DNA of 39,395 nt, taken from the NCBI GenBank assembly GCA_012033205.1, contig JAAUSO010000055.1, positions 1 through 39,395 of the forward strand, written 5' to 3'. Below the pieces are notes generated by a model that was given only the letters and a program-made list of their open reading frames with translations, ran no database searches and was not told the origin of the DNA. This document shows positions 1 to 8,957 of the stretch, piece after piece. The translations under genes were made by a program, and so were the position numbers. This stretch comes from Richelia sp. SL_2_1 (GTDB lineage Bacteria > Cyanobacteriota > Cyanobacteriia > Cyanobacteriales > Nostocaceae). Positions within the stretch are counted from its first letter, which is position 1. The number at the start of each line of letters is the position of its first letter.

Positions 1-364
1 GCCGTCCAGTCCGCCGCGTCTTCGCCATGCAAGGGTTAGAAACCCGCCGCCCAGTGCCGCCTTCTCCACCATGCAAGGGATTAGAACCGCCGCCGAAGCT
101 ACTTTCTGTAGGGTTTACACCGCCTGCAAATATGTCCCAGAAGTTATCTCCAGCGAAAGGATTACCACCATAAGGTAATTCACTTATATCTAGGTCATCT
201 GGAGCGCCACCTTCTCCACCGCCAAAGGGGTTTTCACCACCCATTGAACCGCCAAGATTGCCGAATATATCCTCAATTGTCAGATTTTCTCCATCTGCGC
301 CTTGTATCTCAAGTAGACGAGAAAACGGACCGATATTCGGTTGACTGTTTGTTTGTTCTTCCAT
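1..364 (-). CDS. Partial Gly-rich hypothetical protein, 5' end only
   Basis: An open frame of 121 codons starts at 364 on the minus strand and runs off the left edge without a stop. An AGGAGA sequence lies about 10 nt before the ATG. The N-terminus (about residues 1-40, MEEQTNSQPNIGPFSRLLEI) looks like an ordinary acidic protein and is followed by Gly/Asn/Glu-rich blocks such as NPFGGGEGG and NPLHGGEGG. The last 20 or so residues turn Arg-rich (GRRVSNPCMAKTRRTGR), which coincides with a repeated DNA segment at 26-94, so a dispersed repeat may have entered the coding region. I do not recognise the family. It is not aroG, the gene expected downstream of trpD in Nostoc punctiforme. Confidence 0.55.
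   Translation of the reverse strand, partial: MEEQTNSQPNIGPFSRLLEIQGADGENLTIEDIFGNLGGSMGGENPFGGGEGGAPDDLDISELPYGGNPFAGDNFWDIFAGGVNPTESSFGGGSNPLHGGEGGTGRRVSNPCMAKTRRTGR
26..94. repeat. Imperfect direct repeat inside the left-edge gene
   Basis: Two copies of a roughly 25-base unit beginning CATGCAAGGG and ending CCGCCGCC lie at 26-51 and 70-94, differing by small indels. The GC-rich character differs from the AT-rich surroundings. It may be part of a dispersed cyanobacterial repeat that inserted into the Gly-rich reading frame. Only a genome-wide comparison could confirm this. Confidence 0.4.
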
Positions 365-994
365 TGTGAATGATTCTCCTATGTTGTGATTTTCCACTAA
401 ATTAAGAAACTAAATATGAGAGCGTTTCCTAATTTTTTAATAAAGATTATTCATTGATAATTAACTAACAATAATGTTGTAATTAAAGTTAGTTGGATTG
501 ATGAATGTCTAAGTTATTCTTTTCTAATCAATCTGCCAAATCAGAAAAAAATAGCGTAAATATACTCTTATATTTCACTTATAAACTTAGATGCAGAACG
601 TACATATTTAAGATAATTGATTTCTAGATTGAATACTATGAATAATATTTTGATGATTCTTTCGTTTCTTTAGATATTTTTTTGTATACTAGAATTTCTA
701 TTAAATAAAATTCTATGTGTAAATCTATGAGTTATAAAAAATATAAAATATTTTATTTTATAAAAATAATCTCAATTAAATTATTTGATTAATTAGTTAA
801 ATATAGGTTAAAAAATACTATTCTTTAGTATGTAGTATGCTAACTAAATAGTTGTTAAAAGGCACGAATAGAAGAAAGTGAGAAATTTATTAAGAGCCGG
901 CGGTTGAAACCGCTACTACACAAACAAATTCCACGCAAGTGGACTTTATAGATTTTCTCACATCTCAATCTGGATTGCTATATCAACCATAAAT
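365..994. other. AT-rich intergenic region between trpD and the left-edge gene
   Basis: No convincing gene is visible in these 630 bases. The stretch is strongly AT-rich from about 400 to 860. Near its right end (894-947) it carries a dispersed element: an imperfect inverted repeat GGCGGTT/AACCGC at 899-913, followed by CCACGCAAGTGGACTTT at 931-947. The same parts recur between dsbA and tyrA. A 40-codon frame at 505-627 has no supporting features. Confidence 0.5.
894..947. repeat. Dispersed palindromic element (copy A)
   Basis: The segment contains an inverted repeat around GGCGGTTGAAACCGC (899-913) and the small palindrome-like CCACGCAAGTGGACTTT (931-947). Nearly the same two parts, in opposite order, occur at 13992-14034. 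That makes this a repeat family rather than a chance structure. Its position just downstream of the trpD stop means the hairpins could also help end transcription. Confidence 0.5.
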
Positions 995-2080
995 TCATCG
1001 TAAAAACTCAGCAAGCTGTTCTAATTTTGTCCAAGCTGCACCACTTTTTAAAACGTCTTTGGCAATGACAACACCTTTAGTACAACGCTCTAAAATATCT
1101 TTTCCATCATCAACAGCTTCACCGACGTAAAGCGCTAAAGCTGTATTTAAAGCAACTACATCTTGTTGCGCTTGTGTTCCTTTTCCTTGTAAAACAGCTT
1201 GCAAAATTTCGGCGTTTTCTTGAACTTCTCCACCTTTTAAAGCACTAATTGGTGCAGAACTTAAACCTAATTTTTCGGCTGTTAATTCCAATATTTTTAC
1301 TTCTTTATTCTCAACAATCGCGACATCATTAATATCACCTAAACCACCTTCATCTAACCTTTCTCGTCCGTGAATTACTATTCCTCGATGAATTCCTAAT
1401 TGTGATAAAGCTTGAGCAATTGTTTGCACTAAAAACGGATCGGATACTCCGATAACTTGTCCTGTCGGACGCATGGGATTTACTAATGGTCCAAGCAAGT
1501 TAAAAATAGTACGTATTTTTAAAGTTTTCCGCAAAGGAGCGACAGGCTTCAAAGCTGGATGCCAACCGGGTGCGAACAAAAATGTTACGCCGATTTCATC
1601 AACCGCAGACCGTACTTTTTCGGGGTCAGCTTGCAGATTTATACCTAATGCTTCCAGTACATCAGCGGAACCAGTTTTACTAGAAGCCGAACGATTACCA
1701 TGTTTGGCAACTTTTACCCCGGCAGCAGCAGCAACAAAAGCAACAGCGGTGGAGATATTGAAAGTGGAAGCACCATCTCCTCCTGTTCCGCAAGTATCTA
1801 TTAATGGGAACTCATATTCTTGATTTTCGATTCCTCCTAAAGACAGAGATTGCAAAACTTGAGCCATACCTACTAATTCTTCAGGAGAGACTCCTTTGGC
1901 TTGAATTGCGGTCAAAATTGCCCCCGAAAGTACGGGAGGAATTTCATCTCTGAGCCATCCTTCAATTAATTCGGTAGCTTGATTAACGCTGAGGGACTCT
2001 TTATTTAATAGCTGTTGCAATAAAGTAGACCACCGGGAAGTGTCCGAAGTTTGGGAATTGTTAATTAGAGTTTGAGACAT
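995..2080 (-). CDS. trpD: Anthranilate phosphoribosyltransferase TrpD
   Basis: TrpD transfers phosphoribose from PRPP to anthranilate, the second step of tryptophan synthesis from chorismate. The 361-residue protein has the family's usual length. It shows the PRPP-binding loop GTGGD at residues 98-102, then the [21 protein letters not shown] block and the later [13 protein letters not shown] motif. It is the last recognisable gene of the minus-strand scytonemin/tryptophan run, 369 nt beyond trpB. In the N. punctiforme scytonemin cluster a trpD copy also sits next to trpB, so this is probably the pathway-dedicated copy rather than the housekeeping one. That last point is inferred from context only. 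The following aroG of N. punctiforme is not present here. Confidence 0.95.
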   Translation of the reverse strand: MSQTLINNSQTSDTSRWSTLLQQLLNKESLSVNQATELIEGWLRDEIPPVLSGAILTAIQAKGVSPEELVGMAQVLQSLSLGGIENQEYEFPLIDTCGTGGDGASTFNISTAVAFVAAAAGVKVAKHGNRSASSKTGSADVLEALGINLQADPEKVRSAVDEIGVTFLFAPGWHPALKPVAPLRKTLKIRTIFNLLGPLVNPMRPTGQVIGVSDPFLVQTIAQALSQLGIHRGIVIHGRERLDEGGLGDINDVAIVENKEVKILELTAEKLGLSSAPISALKGGEVQENAEILQAVLQGKGTQAQQDVVALNTALALYVGEAVDDGKDILERCTKGVVIAKDVLKSGAAWTKLEQLAEFLR

Positions 2081-2224
2081 TCGATTTTAGATTTTAGATT
2101 TTAGATTTTGGATTCACTAAGAAAGAATATAAAGCGTTGATGAAAAATATGGAATTTATCAATTAAATTTTTCTGTGGTTATTCTAATACTCCACCACAT
2201 TAATCCTGACAGATTGCTGCTGTA

Positions 2225-2247
2225 GAGACGTAGCAGTGCTACGTCTC
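2225..2247. repeat. GAGACGTAGCA palindrome
   Basis: An 11-base arm GAGACGTAGCA is followed after one base by its exact reverse complement TGCTACGTCTC. The same palindrome family recurs at 17833-17853 and 19910-19932, with related forms at 2378-2399, 33459-33488 and 39247-39274. All lie between genes. Confidence 0.75.
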
Positions 2248-2370
2248 ACTATGGTTTCCGTGAAAACTAACCATTCAAAAAGAATCAATATAGTTTGTTT
2301 TTCCGCGCTACGTCTCACTATGATTTCCGTGAAAACGAACCATTTAAAAAGTAGTTCGTTTTTCCGCTTA
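2238..2370. repeat. Imperfect tandem duplication of a ~65-base unit
   Basis: Two successive units begin GCTACGTCTCACTATG, continue with TTTCCGTGAAAAC and AACCATT, and end in GTTTTTCCGC. They differ at only a few positions and in length. The unit starts inside the preceding palindrome, so the duplication probably arose from the same repeat element. Confidence 0.6.
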
Positions 2371-2377
2371 TATTTGG

Positions 2378-2399
2378 GAGACGTTATGTATAACGTCTC
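2378..2399. repeat. GAGACGTTAT palindrome
   Basis: Arms GAGACGTTAT and ATAACGTCTC are separated by two bases. It belongs to the same family as the perfect 28-base palindrome at 39247-39274. It lies between the trpB stop and trpD and could act as a hairpin in the transcript. Confidence 0.7.
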
Positions 2400-2449
2400 T
2401 ACAAACTATCAGAATAAATGAAATCAACCACTATGGTAAGAAATAACAA

Positions 2450-3688
2450 CTAAAGATTAATTACTTTAGCTACAGTTTGTACGTCTTTATCACCTCTACC
2501 GGAACAGTTAATAACTAACTTGGGACTACCATCTAATTGAGGACAAAGTGTTTCTAAATAAGCAAAAGCGTGAGCGGTTTCTAATGCGGGAATAATTCCT
2601 TCTAATTCTGAAACTTTTCTAAATGCTGCTAAGGCTTCCTCATCGGTTACACTGTAGTATTCAGCACGTCCCATATCTTTAAGAAAACTGTGTTCGGGAC
2701 CAACTCCGGGATAATCCAAACCAGCGCTAATTGAATGTGCTTCGATAATTTGTCCGTCTTCATCTTGCAGCAAATAACTCATTGCACCGTGTAATACTCC
2801 GACTCTTCCTTTAGTCAAAGTTGCAGCGTGTTTTTCGGTTCCCACACCTTCACCGGCTGCTTCAACTCCAATCAAGCGCACGGATTCTTCATTAACAAAT
2901 TCGTGAAATAATCCCATTGCATTGGAACCACCACCGACGCAAGCTAGAAGAATATCCGGTAATCCTCCCCATTTTTCCTGGCATTGATTGCGAGTTTCCG
3001 TACCGATAATGGCATGATAATCGCGTACCAACATTGGGTAGGGATGGGGACCTGCAACGGAACCTAATATATAGTGTGTGGTTTCTACATTAGTTACCCA
3101 GTCGCGAATTGCTTCGGAAGTTGCATCTTTAAGAGTTCCGGTTCCTGCTGACACCGGACTAACTTCTGCTCCCATCAACCGCATCCGAAATACGTTGAGC
3201 GCTTGTCTTTCCATGTCTTGCACACCCATAAATATCACGCACTTCAAACCAAAACGAGCGCAAGCAGTAGCAGTGGCAACTCCGTGCTGTCCGGCTCCAG
3301 TTTCGGCGATAATCCGCTGTTTACCCATGCGTTTGGCTAATAATACTTGAGCTAAAGCATTATTAATTTTATGAGCGCCCGTATGATTTAAATCTTCACG
3401 CTTTAAGTAAATTTGCGCTCCCGTTCCATCGGGTTTTGCGTAATGTTGCGTCAAACGTTCCGCAAAATATAAAGGGCTAGGTCTGCCTACATAATCCCGT
3501 AACAAGCCATTTAATTCAGCTTTAAAATCAGAATCATGACGATACTTTTCGTAAGCAGTTTCCAACTCACTTAATGCAGGCATTAAAGTTTCAGGAACGT
3601 ACTTTCCACCGAATTGTCCAAATCTGCCCAAATTATCGGGACGAGCTGTTGATGAGATTTTTGTGCTGATATCTGGAGTACTGACCAT
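2450..3688 (-). CDS. trpB: Tryptophan synthase beta chain TrpB
   Basis: TrpB condenses indole with serine in a PLP-dependent reaction, as the beta subunit of the alpha2-beta2 tryptophan synthase. The 412-residue protein contains the PLP-lysine motif HTGAHKIN (Lys at about residue 107) and the phosphate-binding run GGGSNAMG. The [19 protein letters not shown] start is typical of TrpB1-type enzymes. The partner trpA lies 209 nt upstream in the same direction. In N. punctiforme a tyrosinase gene (tyrP) separates these two genes; here the gap holds only tandem repeats. All catalytic landmarks look intact, so the gene should be functional. Confidence 0.96.
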   Translation of the reverse strand: MVSTPDISTKISSTARPDNLGRFGQFGGKYVPETLMPALSELETAYEKYRHDSDFKAELNGLLRDYVGRPSPLYFAERLTQHYAKPDGTGAQIYLKREDLNHTGAHKINNALAQVLLAKRMGKQRIIAETGAGQHGVATATACARFGLKCVIFMGVQDMERQALNVFRMRLMGAEVSPVSAGTGTLKDATSEAIRDWVTNVETTHYILGSVAGPHPYPMLVRDYHAIIGTETRNQCQEKWGGLPDILLACVGGGSNAMGLFHEFVNEESVRLIGVEAAGEGVGTEKHAATLTKGRVGVLHGAMSYLLQDEDGQIIEAHSISAGLDYPGVGPEHSFLKDMGRAEYYSVTDEEALAAFRKVSELEGIIPALETAHAFAYLETLCPQLDGSPKLVINCSGRGDKDVQTVAKVINL

Positions 3689-3897
3689 TTTGATTTATAT
3701 TCCTTTTAGTAATTGGTAATGGGTAATTGGGAATTGGGAATTGGTAATTGGTAATTGGTAATTGGTAATGGGTAATGGGGCATTGGTATTTTTTAACTCC
3801 TAACTCCGGTGGTACTAACTCCTAACCTTTGACCTTTAACCTTTAACCTTTGACCTTTAACCTTTAACCTTTGACCTTTAACCTTTAACCTTTAACC
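3689..3897. repeat. Short tandem repeats between trpA and trpB
   Basis: The gap is almost wholly composed of short tandem repeats: GGTAATTG/GGTAATGG units (about 3708-3785), CTCCTAA units, and CCTTTAA/CCTTTGA units (about 3825-3897). The last repeat unit leads directly into the trpA stop codon. This is where tyrP lies in N. punctiforme, and no remnant of it can be seen. Confidence 0.8.
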
Positions 3898-4719
3898 TTA
3901 CTTCCCTGCAACTGTTAACTGTTCGCTAGAGATTGCGATTTTGAGTTCTTTGCAAAGTTCTTCTACTGCTTGCAATCCTTGTTCTGGGGTACCGTTTGCT
4001 AATCTTTTGACAAATGCGCTACCAACAATTACCGCATCGGCACCCCAGTCTTTGGCTTGAGTTGCTTGTTCTGCACCGGATATACCGAAACCAAGACCGA
4101 TGGCTTTATCAGTGATCCCACGCATTTCTTGAAGTAAGTCCTTGACTCTACTTTCTAAACCAGCACGCATTCCGGTAACGCCGGTTACACTAACTAGATA
4201 GATAAAACCCTGAGAATATTTAGCGATCGCACTTATCCTATCTTTAGAACTGGTAGGAGCTACAAGCAAAGTTAGTTCAATACCAAATTCTTGTGCAGAA
4301 TGTATTAATTTTTCAGCTTCTTCTAAGGGTAAATCCGGAACTACCAACCCTTTCACCCCAACTTCAGCAACTTTTTTCAAAAACTCTCTAATCCCTAAAT
4401 TTAAAATGGGATTGTAATAAGTAAATAAAATAATTGGTGCTTGTAATTCTGGGGTTAAGGTTTTCAACATTTGCAAAACATGGTCTAACTTCGTACCATT
4501 TTGTAAAGCACGAGTAGCAGCAGCTTGAATTACTGGACCATCAGCTAAAGGGTCAGAATAAGGAACACCTAATTCAATAAAACTAGCACCATTTTGGTCT
4601 AATATTTTCAGTGCTTTCGCAGTAGTTTCTAAATCCGGATCTCCCGCTGTAATAAACGGAATTAAAGCGCAAGTATTGGATTTTCTTAATTCTTCAAAAC
4701 GTTGAGATATTGTAGTCAT
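3898..4719 (-). CDS. trpA: Tryptophan synthase alpha chain TrpA
   Basis: TrpA cleaves indole-3-glycerol phosphate to indole and glyceraldehyde 3-phosphate and passes indole to TrpB. The 273-residue TIM-barrel protein has the active-site pair at Glu49 ([11 protein letters not shown]) and Asp60 (DPLADGP), numbered as in the well-studied enterobacterial enzyme. Later signatures include [11 protein letters not shown], the phosphate-binding VTGVTGMR and GFGIS. It belongs to the minus-strand trp run, with trpC upstream and trpB downstream. The stop codon falls in the flanking CCTTTAA repeat array. This is probably the scytonemin-dedicated copy, judged from context alone. Confidence 0.96.
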   Translation of the reverse strand: MTTISQRFEELRKSNTCALIPFITAGDPDLETTAKALKILDQNGASFIELGVPYSDPLADGPVIQAAATRALQNGTKLDHVLQMLKTLTPELQAPIILFTYYNPILNLGIREFLKKVAEVGVKGLVVPDLPLEEAEKLIHSAQEFGIELTLLVAPTSSKDRISAIAKYSQGFIYLVSVTGVTGMRAGLESRVKDLLQEMRGITDKAIGLGFGISGAEQATQAKDWGADAVIVGSAFVKRLANGTPEQGLQAVEELCKELKIAISSEQLTVAGK

Positions 4720-4730
4720 GTGATTAATTT

Positions 4731-4884
4731 TAATGGGTAATTGGTAATGGGTAATTGGTAATTGAGAGATTATTAACTCCTAACTCCTAACTCCTCATTC
4801 CTAACTCCTAACTCCTCATTCCTAACTCCTAACTCCTAACTCCTAACTCCTAACTCCTAACTCCTAACTCCTAACTCTTAACTC
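4731..4884. repeat. TAACTCC short tandem repeat array
   Basis: About 150 bases between trpC and trpA consist of GGTAATTG units followed by many copies of the heptamer CTAACTC with occasional CTCATTC variants. The array reaches the trpC stop codon, which is itself read from a repeat unit (minus-strand TAG). Arrays of this kind are typical short tandemly repeated repetitive sequences of filamentous cyanobacteria. Confidence 0.85.
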
Positions 4885-5739
4885 CTAACTCTCTTTCCCC
4901 AGCAATTTCCTTACTGCTTCTTCTATATCGGGTTGCTTAACTAAAGATTCTCCTACTAAAACGGCACGAGCGCCAGCCTGATTCACGAAGGTTAAATCTT
5001 CAGGTGTATATATACCCGATTCGCTGACAACAGTAATTCCAAAACTTTGTAATTGGGACTTTCTTTGAGAAATTAGTTGCTCGGTAGTTGCTAAATCTAC
5101 AGTAAACTTCTTGAGATTGCGGTTATTAATTCCTACTAACTTAATGTCGGAAAGTCTTAAAACTCTATCCAACTCCTTATCGGTATGAACTTCCACCAAA
5201 GCTGTCATTTTCAGACTGTGAATTACCCGCAAAAAATCTTTTAACTGTACGTCAGATAAAATCGCTGCTATTAATAGTACCGCATCAGCACCCGCAGTTC
5301 TAGCTAAATATATTTGATATAAATCGATAATAAATTCTTTGCATAATAGCGGTAATTCTACGCTTTTTCTCACCTTACGCAAGTTGTCAAAACTACCTTG
5401 AAAAAACTTATTATCGGTGAGAACTGAAAGGCAAGCAGCACCTCCCCTTTCATAAGCTTGAGCTATATTTACCGCGTCAAAATATTCCCGAATAATTCCT
5501 TTACTCGGTGATGCTTTTTTAACTTCAGCAATCAAACTAGGACAGTGGGAATTATTTTGCAAAGCCTGTAAAAAATCTCGTACCTCCGGCGCATCTTTTA
5601 CTTGTTGCTGCACCTCAGCCAAAGGTAAATCTAACCGCATTTGAGTAACTTCTTGCTTTTTATGCAAGACTATTTCCTCAAGAATGTGCCGGGGTTTAGT
5701 TAACATATTGATTTTATTCAGAGTTGAGACATTATTCAT
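4885..5739 (-). CDS. trpC: Indole-3-glycerol phosphate synthase TrpC
   Basis: TrpC closes the indole ring, converting carboxyphenylamino-deoxyribulose phosphate to indole-3-glycerol phosphate. The TIM-barrel signatures are clear: [57 protein letters not shown] and [11 protein letters not shown]. The open frame reaches 5778, but its first 13 codons ([13 protein letters not shown]) are not family-like and lack a ribosome site. I place the start at 5739, where AGAAAG precedes the ATG; the ATG at 5706 ([13 protein letters not shown]) is also possible. From 5739 the protein has 284 residues. The upstream gap contains a PEP-CTERM-like remnant rather than a direct junction to trpE. Confidence 0.94.
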   Translation of the reverse strand: MNNVSTLNKINMLTKPRHILEEIVLHKKQEVTQMRLDLPLAEVQQQVKDAPEVRDFLQALQNNSHCPSLIAEVKKASPSKGIIREYFDAVNIAQAYERGGAACLSVLTDNKFFQGSFDNLRKVRKSVELPLLCKEFIIDLYQIYLARTAGADAVLLIAAILSDVQLKDFLRVIHSLKMTALVEVHTDKELDRVLRLSDIKLVGINNRNLKKFTVDLATTEQLISQRKSQLQSFGITVVSESGIYTPEDLTFVNQAGARAVLVGESLVKQPDIEEAVRKLLGKES

Positions 5740-5793
5740 AATATTACTTTCTAAGAACAGGTGACACCAACCTGCCATGGTTATTGTTAATAT

Positions 5794-5898
5794 CTATAAA
5801 TTACTTACCGACGGTTTTGGAAAATTATGCAATAGTAAACCAGTACCGATTATTCCCATACCAAGTATTGTTGCAGTATTTCCTGCTTCTGGGACTCC
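5794..5898 (-). pseudogene. Orphan PEP-CTERM-like tail, probable gene remnant
   Basis: On the minus strand a frame ending in TAG at 5794-5796 encodes VPEAGNTATILGMG followed by IIGTGLLLHNFPKPSVSNL. It shows a VPE-type box, a hydrophobic span and a short tail with a lysine, which resembles the C-terminal sorting signal of PEP-CTERM proteins. No body of a protein precedes it: upstream sequence (about 5905-5965) resembles a common cyanobacterial dispersed repeat rich in GCAAAG/CTTTGCG-like units. It may be what is left of an exported protein gene once located between trpE and trpC. The alternative is chance, since the stretch is short. Confidence 0.4.
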
Positions 5899-6037
5899 TT
5901 TACTAAATGAGCAAAAAACTCTGCGTCCCTTAGCGTATACCTTTGCGCTCCTTTGCGTTAAGAAGTATATTTTTTCCTTAAATCTGATTCGAGAACGCGA
6001 GTAAAAATACCCGCATTCTCTCTACTTTTCCCAACTC

Positions 6038-8245
6038 CTAACCTACACTCAAAACCTCAGATTCCCCAGACTTCGTATACTTATAAACAACATTCTTAAT
6101 CATCGCCAATCCCACCTCACCAGCTAAAGTCATAATTGATTCGGGATGAAACTGTACCGCTGCAATTGGTAATGTTTTATGCTCAATCGCCATAATTACA
6201 TCGTCTTCTGACATCGCTGTCACTTTCAACTGTTGAGGAAACTTATCAGGTAATGCAAACAACGAATGATATCTACCAACCGTAAAACTAGAAGGTAAAT
6301 CCTTAAACATCACCGAATTCGAGTCAGTCACATTAATCCGCGAAGGTTTACCATGCTGTGGATAATCTAGAACTCCCAACTCTCCACCAAAAGCTTCCAC
6401 AATACCCTGCAATCCCAAACACACCCCAAATATCGGAATATTGCGGCGCACACAGGTAGCCACCATTTGAGGTACTTTAAAATCATGCGGTCTTCCTGGA
6501 CCTGGAGACAATACAACTAAATCCGGTTTTTCGGTATCAAAAAGCGATTCATCAAAACCATGGCGCAGTGTTTTTACGGTCGCTCCAGTTTGACGAATAT
6601 AGTTAGCTAAGGTGTGAACAAAAGAGTCTTCGCAGTCAATTAATAAAACACGCTTACCCGACTGGACATTGGGGATACTAGCACTCAAAGAGTTTGATTT
6701 CCCTTCCATAGCTTTGGCTTTATCCTTAGCACGACGAATAGTTTCAAAAGCGGCTGCGGCTTTCGTTAAGGTTTCCTGCTCTTCGGCTGCGGGAATCGAA
6801 TCATACAACACTGTTGCCCCAACTCGTACTTCTGCAATTGAATCTTTGAGTCGAATTGTCCGCAAAATCAACCCAGTATTCAAATTACCGTTGAAGTTCA
6901 GATATCCAACTGCTCCACCATACCACCGTCTAGCACTGCGTTCGTGCTGTTCGAGGAATTGGATGGCTGACTTCTTCGGTGCGCCTGTAACCGTCACTGC
7001 CCAAGTATGAGTCAAAAACGCATCTAAAGCGTCAAAATCTCGTCTCAGCAAGCCTTCTACATGGTCTACAGTATGGATTAAATGACTGTACATTTCAATT
7101 TGACGACGACCAATTACTCTTACCGAACCTGGTTCGCAAATCCGCGATTTATCATTGCGATCTACATCGGTACACATGGTTAACTCGGATTCGTCTTTGA
7201 ATGAATTTAATAGCTGACGAATTTGGGAAGCATCATCTAAAGCATCTCTTCCCCTGGTAATTGTACCGCTAATCGGACAAGTTTCTACCCTTCTACCGTC
7301 AACTCGGACAAAGATTTCCGGGGAGGCACCAATAATATATTCCCCACCTAAATTAAATATAAAGCCGTAGGGACTAGGATTAATTTGCTGTAAAGTTGTG
7401 AATAATTCCGAAGGTGCGGCTTCACTAGTTATAGAGAAATTTTGCGAGGGTACGACTTCAAATAAATCTCCACGACGGAAGTAATCGAGGGCAACTCCTA
7501 TTTGTTGAGCATATTCGCCGGTTTCATGGTCTGATTTTTGAGCGGGAGTCAGTCGTTTACCTCTATAATCGATTGATTCACCAGTACGAGGAAGATTCTC
7601 GGTGCTACCTTGTGCTGTGGCAAATTCGTAGCTCAAACGGTAAGCGCGTTGCAAATAGTAGTCAACAATCACCAATTCATCGGGTAAGTACAGTACTAAA
7701 TCCCTTTGGTCATCTGCACGCTGCAAACGTTGAGAAATTGGTTCAAACTGAAACACTAAGTCGTAACCAAAAGCACCGTAAAGCCCTAAATGTTCGTCTT
7801 CATCGCTGTAAAAAACTTGTAATATATCGCGAATAACCGTAAAAGCCGAAGGTTGTTTACTACGTTCTTCTTCTGTAAATAATTGTTGTGTCGGCTTGAC
7901 AGCACCAGTAATTTTTTGTTTATTGTTAAATGTAATTTCTGATAATTGTAGATGTTGGGATAACCGCTGCAACAGCATTGGTAAGAGTATCTCACCACGT
8001 TGATTCAACGCTGTAATCGTAAAACCTTGATCTCGCGTTGCAACTTCTAAAGGTGGATTAACAAATCCAATAGCCCATCTTTTATATCTTCCCGGATATT
8101 CGTAACTGCTTTTGAGCAAACCTCCCCGCTTGGAATCGAGGTGAAATAAAATATCTTCTAAAGCTGCGTTAATCTCGACTTCCGTCGCGGTGCGAGATAT
8201 ATTAACACCACCAAGAGTTATGTAAGTAAGTTTATCAAGAATCAT
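6038..8245 (-). CDS. trpE: Fused anthranilate synthase components I and II (TrpE-TrpG)
   Basis: This enzyme converts chorismate and glutamine to anthranilate, the committed step to tryptophan. The 735-residue protein joins a chorismate-binding component (about residues 1-515) to a class I glutamine amidotransferase (about 535-735). Component I shows the SSYEYPGRYKRW segment, PSPYGFIFNLG, CPISGTITRG, DVDRNDKSR and GAVGYLNFNG. The amidotransferase has the nucleophile Cys at about 609 (FGVCLGLQG) with His about 700 and Glu about 702 (FHPES). The fused form resembles rhizobial and Azospirillum TrpE(G). An AGAGGA ribosome site precedes the ATG. A 712-base gap separates it from eboF, so it may have its own promoter. 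I saw no tryptophan-rich leader peptide there. Confidence 0.95.
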   Translation of the reverse strand: MILDKLTYITLGGVNISRTATEVEINAALEDILFHLDSKRGGLLKSSYEYPGRYKRWAIGFVNPPLEVATRDQGFTITALNQRGEILLPMLLQRLSQHLQLSEITFNNKQKITGAVKPTQQLFTEEERSKQPSAFTVIRDILQVFYSDEDEHLGLYGAFGYDLVFQFEPISQRLQRADDQRDLVLYLPDELVIVDYYLQRAYRLSYEFATAQGSTENLPRTGESIDYRGKRLTPAQKSDHETGEYAQQIGVALDYFRRGDLFEVVPSQNFSITSEAAPSELFTTLQQINPSPYGFIFNLGGEYIIGASPEIFVRVDGRRVETCPISGTITRGRDALDDASQIRQLLNSFKDESELTMCTDVDRNDKSRICEPGSVRVIGRRQIEMYSHLIHTVDHVEGLLRRDFDALDAFLTHTWAVTVTGAPKKSAIQFLEQHERSARRWYGGAVGYLNFNGNLNTGLILRTIRLKDSIAEVRVGATVLYDSIPAAEEQETLTKAAAAFETIRRAKDKAKAMEGKSNSLSASIPNVQSGKRVLLIDCEDSFVHTLANYIRQTGATVKTLRHGFDESLFDTEKPDLVVLSPGPGRPHDFKVPQMVATCVRRNIPIFGVCLGLQGIVEAFGGELGVLDYPQHGKPSRINVTDSNSVMFKDLPSSFTVGRYHSLFALPDKFPQQLKVTAMSEDDVIMAIEHKTLPIAAVQFHPESIMTLAGEVGLAMIKNVVYKYTKSGESEVLSVG

Positions 8246-8957
8246 AAGCTATTCCTCTGGAATAATTGGGGAGTGTAAAGTAAAAATAAAAATCAACAGT
8301 TAAGTAAAATTTCAAGTATTTTCCGCAGTATATATAGAATATAAATGCGTAAAATATTTACTGATTAATCGCTCGATAATTTTAAACCGTCAATCAATAT
8401 TTAATTTGGATTACTTTCTATTTAATTACAAATAAATTGCATAAATTTGAAAATAGTAAATTTTCTAAAATGCTATCAAGTCAAAATACTAATTATTTTC
8501 ACTTAAGTTATTAATCAGAATTTAAAAATATATAAAAAGTGTGAACTAACAAACCCTTGCTACGCTTCAACCAAGAGCATATAACAAATTATAATTAGGG
8601 TAAAAAACCGTTAATTATAATAAAGGTTTAATTTTTCTTTACACTCCTTAAGAATACTAGATATTGTATAAAGCATATATGAACTTTTTTTTGATCGGTG
8701 TGTCCAATTTTTAGCAGTTATATTATTTTGTTAGTATAATTCCGGATGAGCAAATTATCAGCGTTATCGCTAGCATCTAAGGTATGAAAAAATCTACGTC
8801 TTTAGTTAGAAAATGGGGGGATGGGGAGATAAGGGGACAAGGAGATAGGGGGATGGGGAGATGGGGAGATAAAGTAGAATTATAACCTCTAACCTTTGAC
8901 CTTTGACCTCTAACCTCTAACCTCTAACCTTTGACCTCATTTCTAAGTGTTGTAAAA
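8246..8957. other. eboF-trpE intergenic region
   Basis: From 8246 to about 8800 the sequence is AT-rich with no supported gene. From about 8811 to 8945 it consists of GGGGATA/GGGGAGAT units and then CCTCTAA/CCTTTGA units that run up towards the eboF stop. The AT-rich part could hold a promoter for trpE and the genes after it, because it is the largest gap within the minus-strand run. No specific site can be defended. Confidence 0.5.
8811..8945. repeat. GGGGATA and CCTCTAA tandem repeats downstream of eboF
   Basis: Two adjacent arrays are visible. A purine-rich block of GGGGAGA/GGGGATA-like units spans about 8811-8872, and a block of AACCTCT/AACCTTTG units spans about 8883-8940. The second ends just before the eboF stop codon. 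Confidence 0.7.

Larger units (their letters stand above)
2081..2449. other. trpB-trpD intergenic region, repeat-filled
   Basis: This 369-base gap holds a TAGATTT tandem repeat (about 2083-2112), a GAGACGTAGC palindrome (2225-2247), an imperfect tandem duplication (2238-2370) and a second GAGACGTTAT palindrome (2378-2399). No gene is supported. The 61-codon plus-strand frame at 2236-2421 is made almost wholly of the duplicated repeat. Confidence 0.6.

Noticed and set aside
505-627. A 40-codon plus-strand frame starting MSKLFFSNQSAKS in the AT-rich gap
   Set aside because: It has no ribosome site, no recognisable family and AT-rich composition expected by chance.
2236-2421. A 61-codon plus-strand frame with an internal protein repeat
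   Set aside because: It is the translation of the duplicated intergenic repeat and palindromes, not a protein gene.
4731-4884. Possible CRISPR array in the CTAACTC repeats
   Set aside because: Units are seven bases long with no spacers. None of the repeats in the window has the repeat-spacer form.
5777-6004. A 75-codon plus-strand frame in the trpE-trpC gap
   Set aside because: It overlaps a minus-strand PEP-CTERM-like remnant and a common dispersed repeat, and shows no protein family features.
8246-8810. A trp leader peptide or attenuator upstream of trpE
   Set aside because: No short frame with consecutive tryptophan codons and no convincing alternative hairpins were seen.
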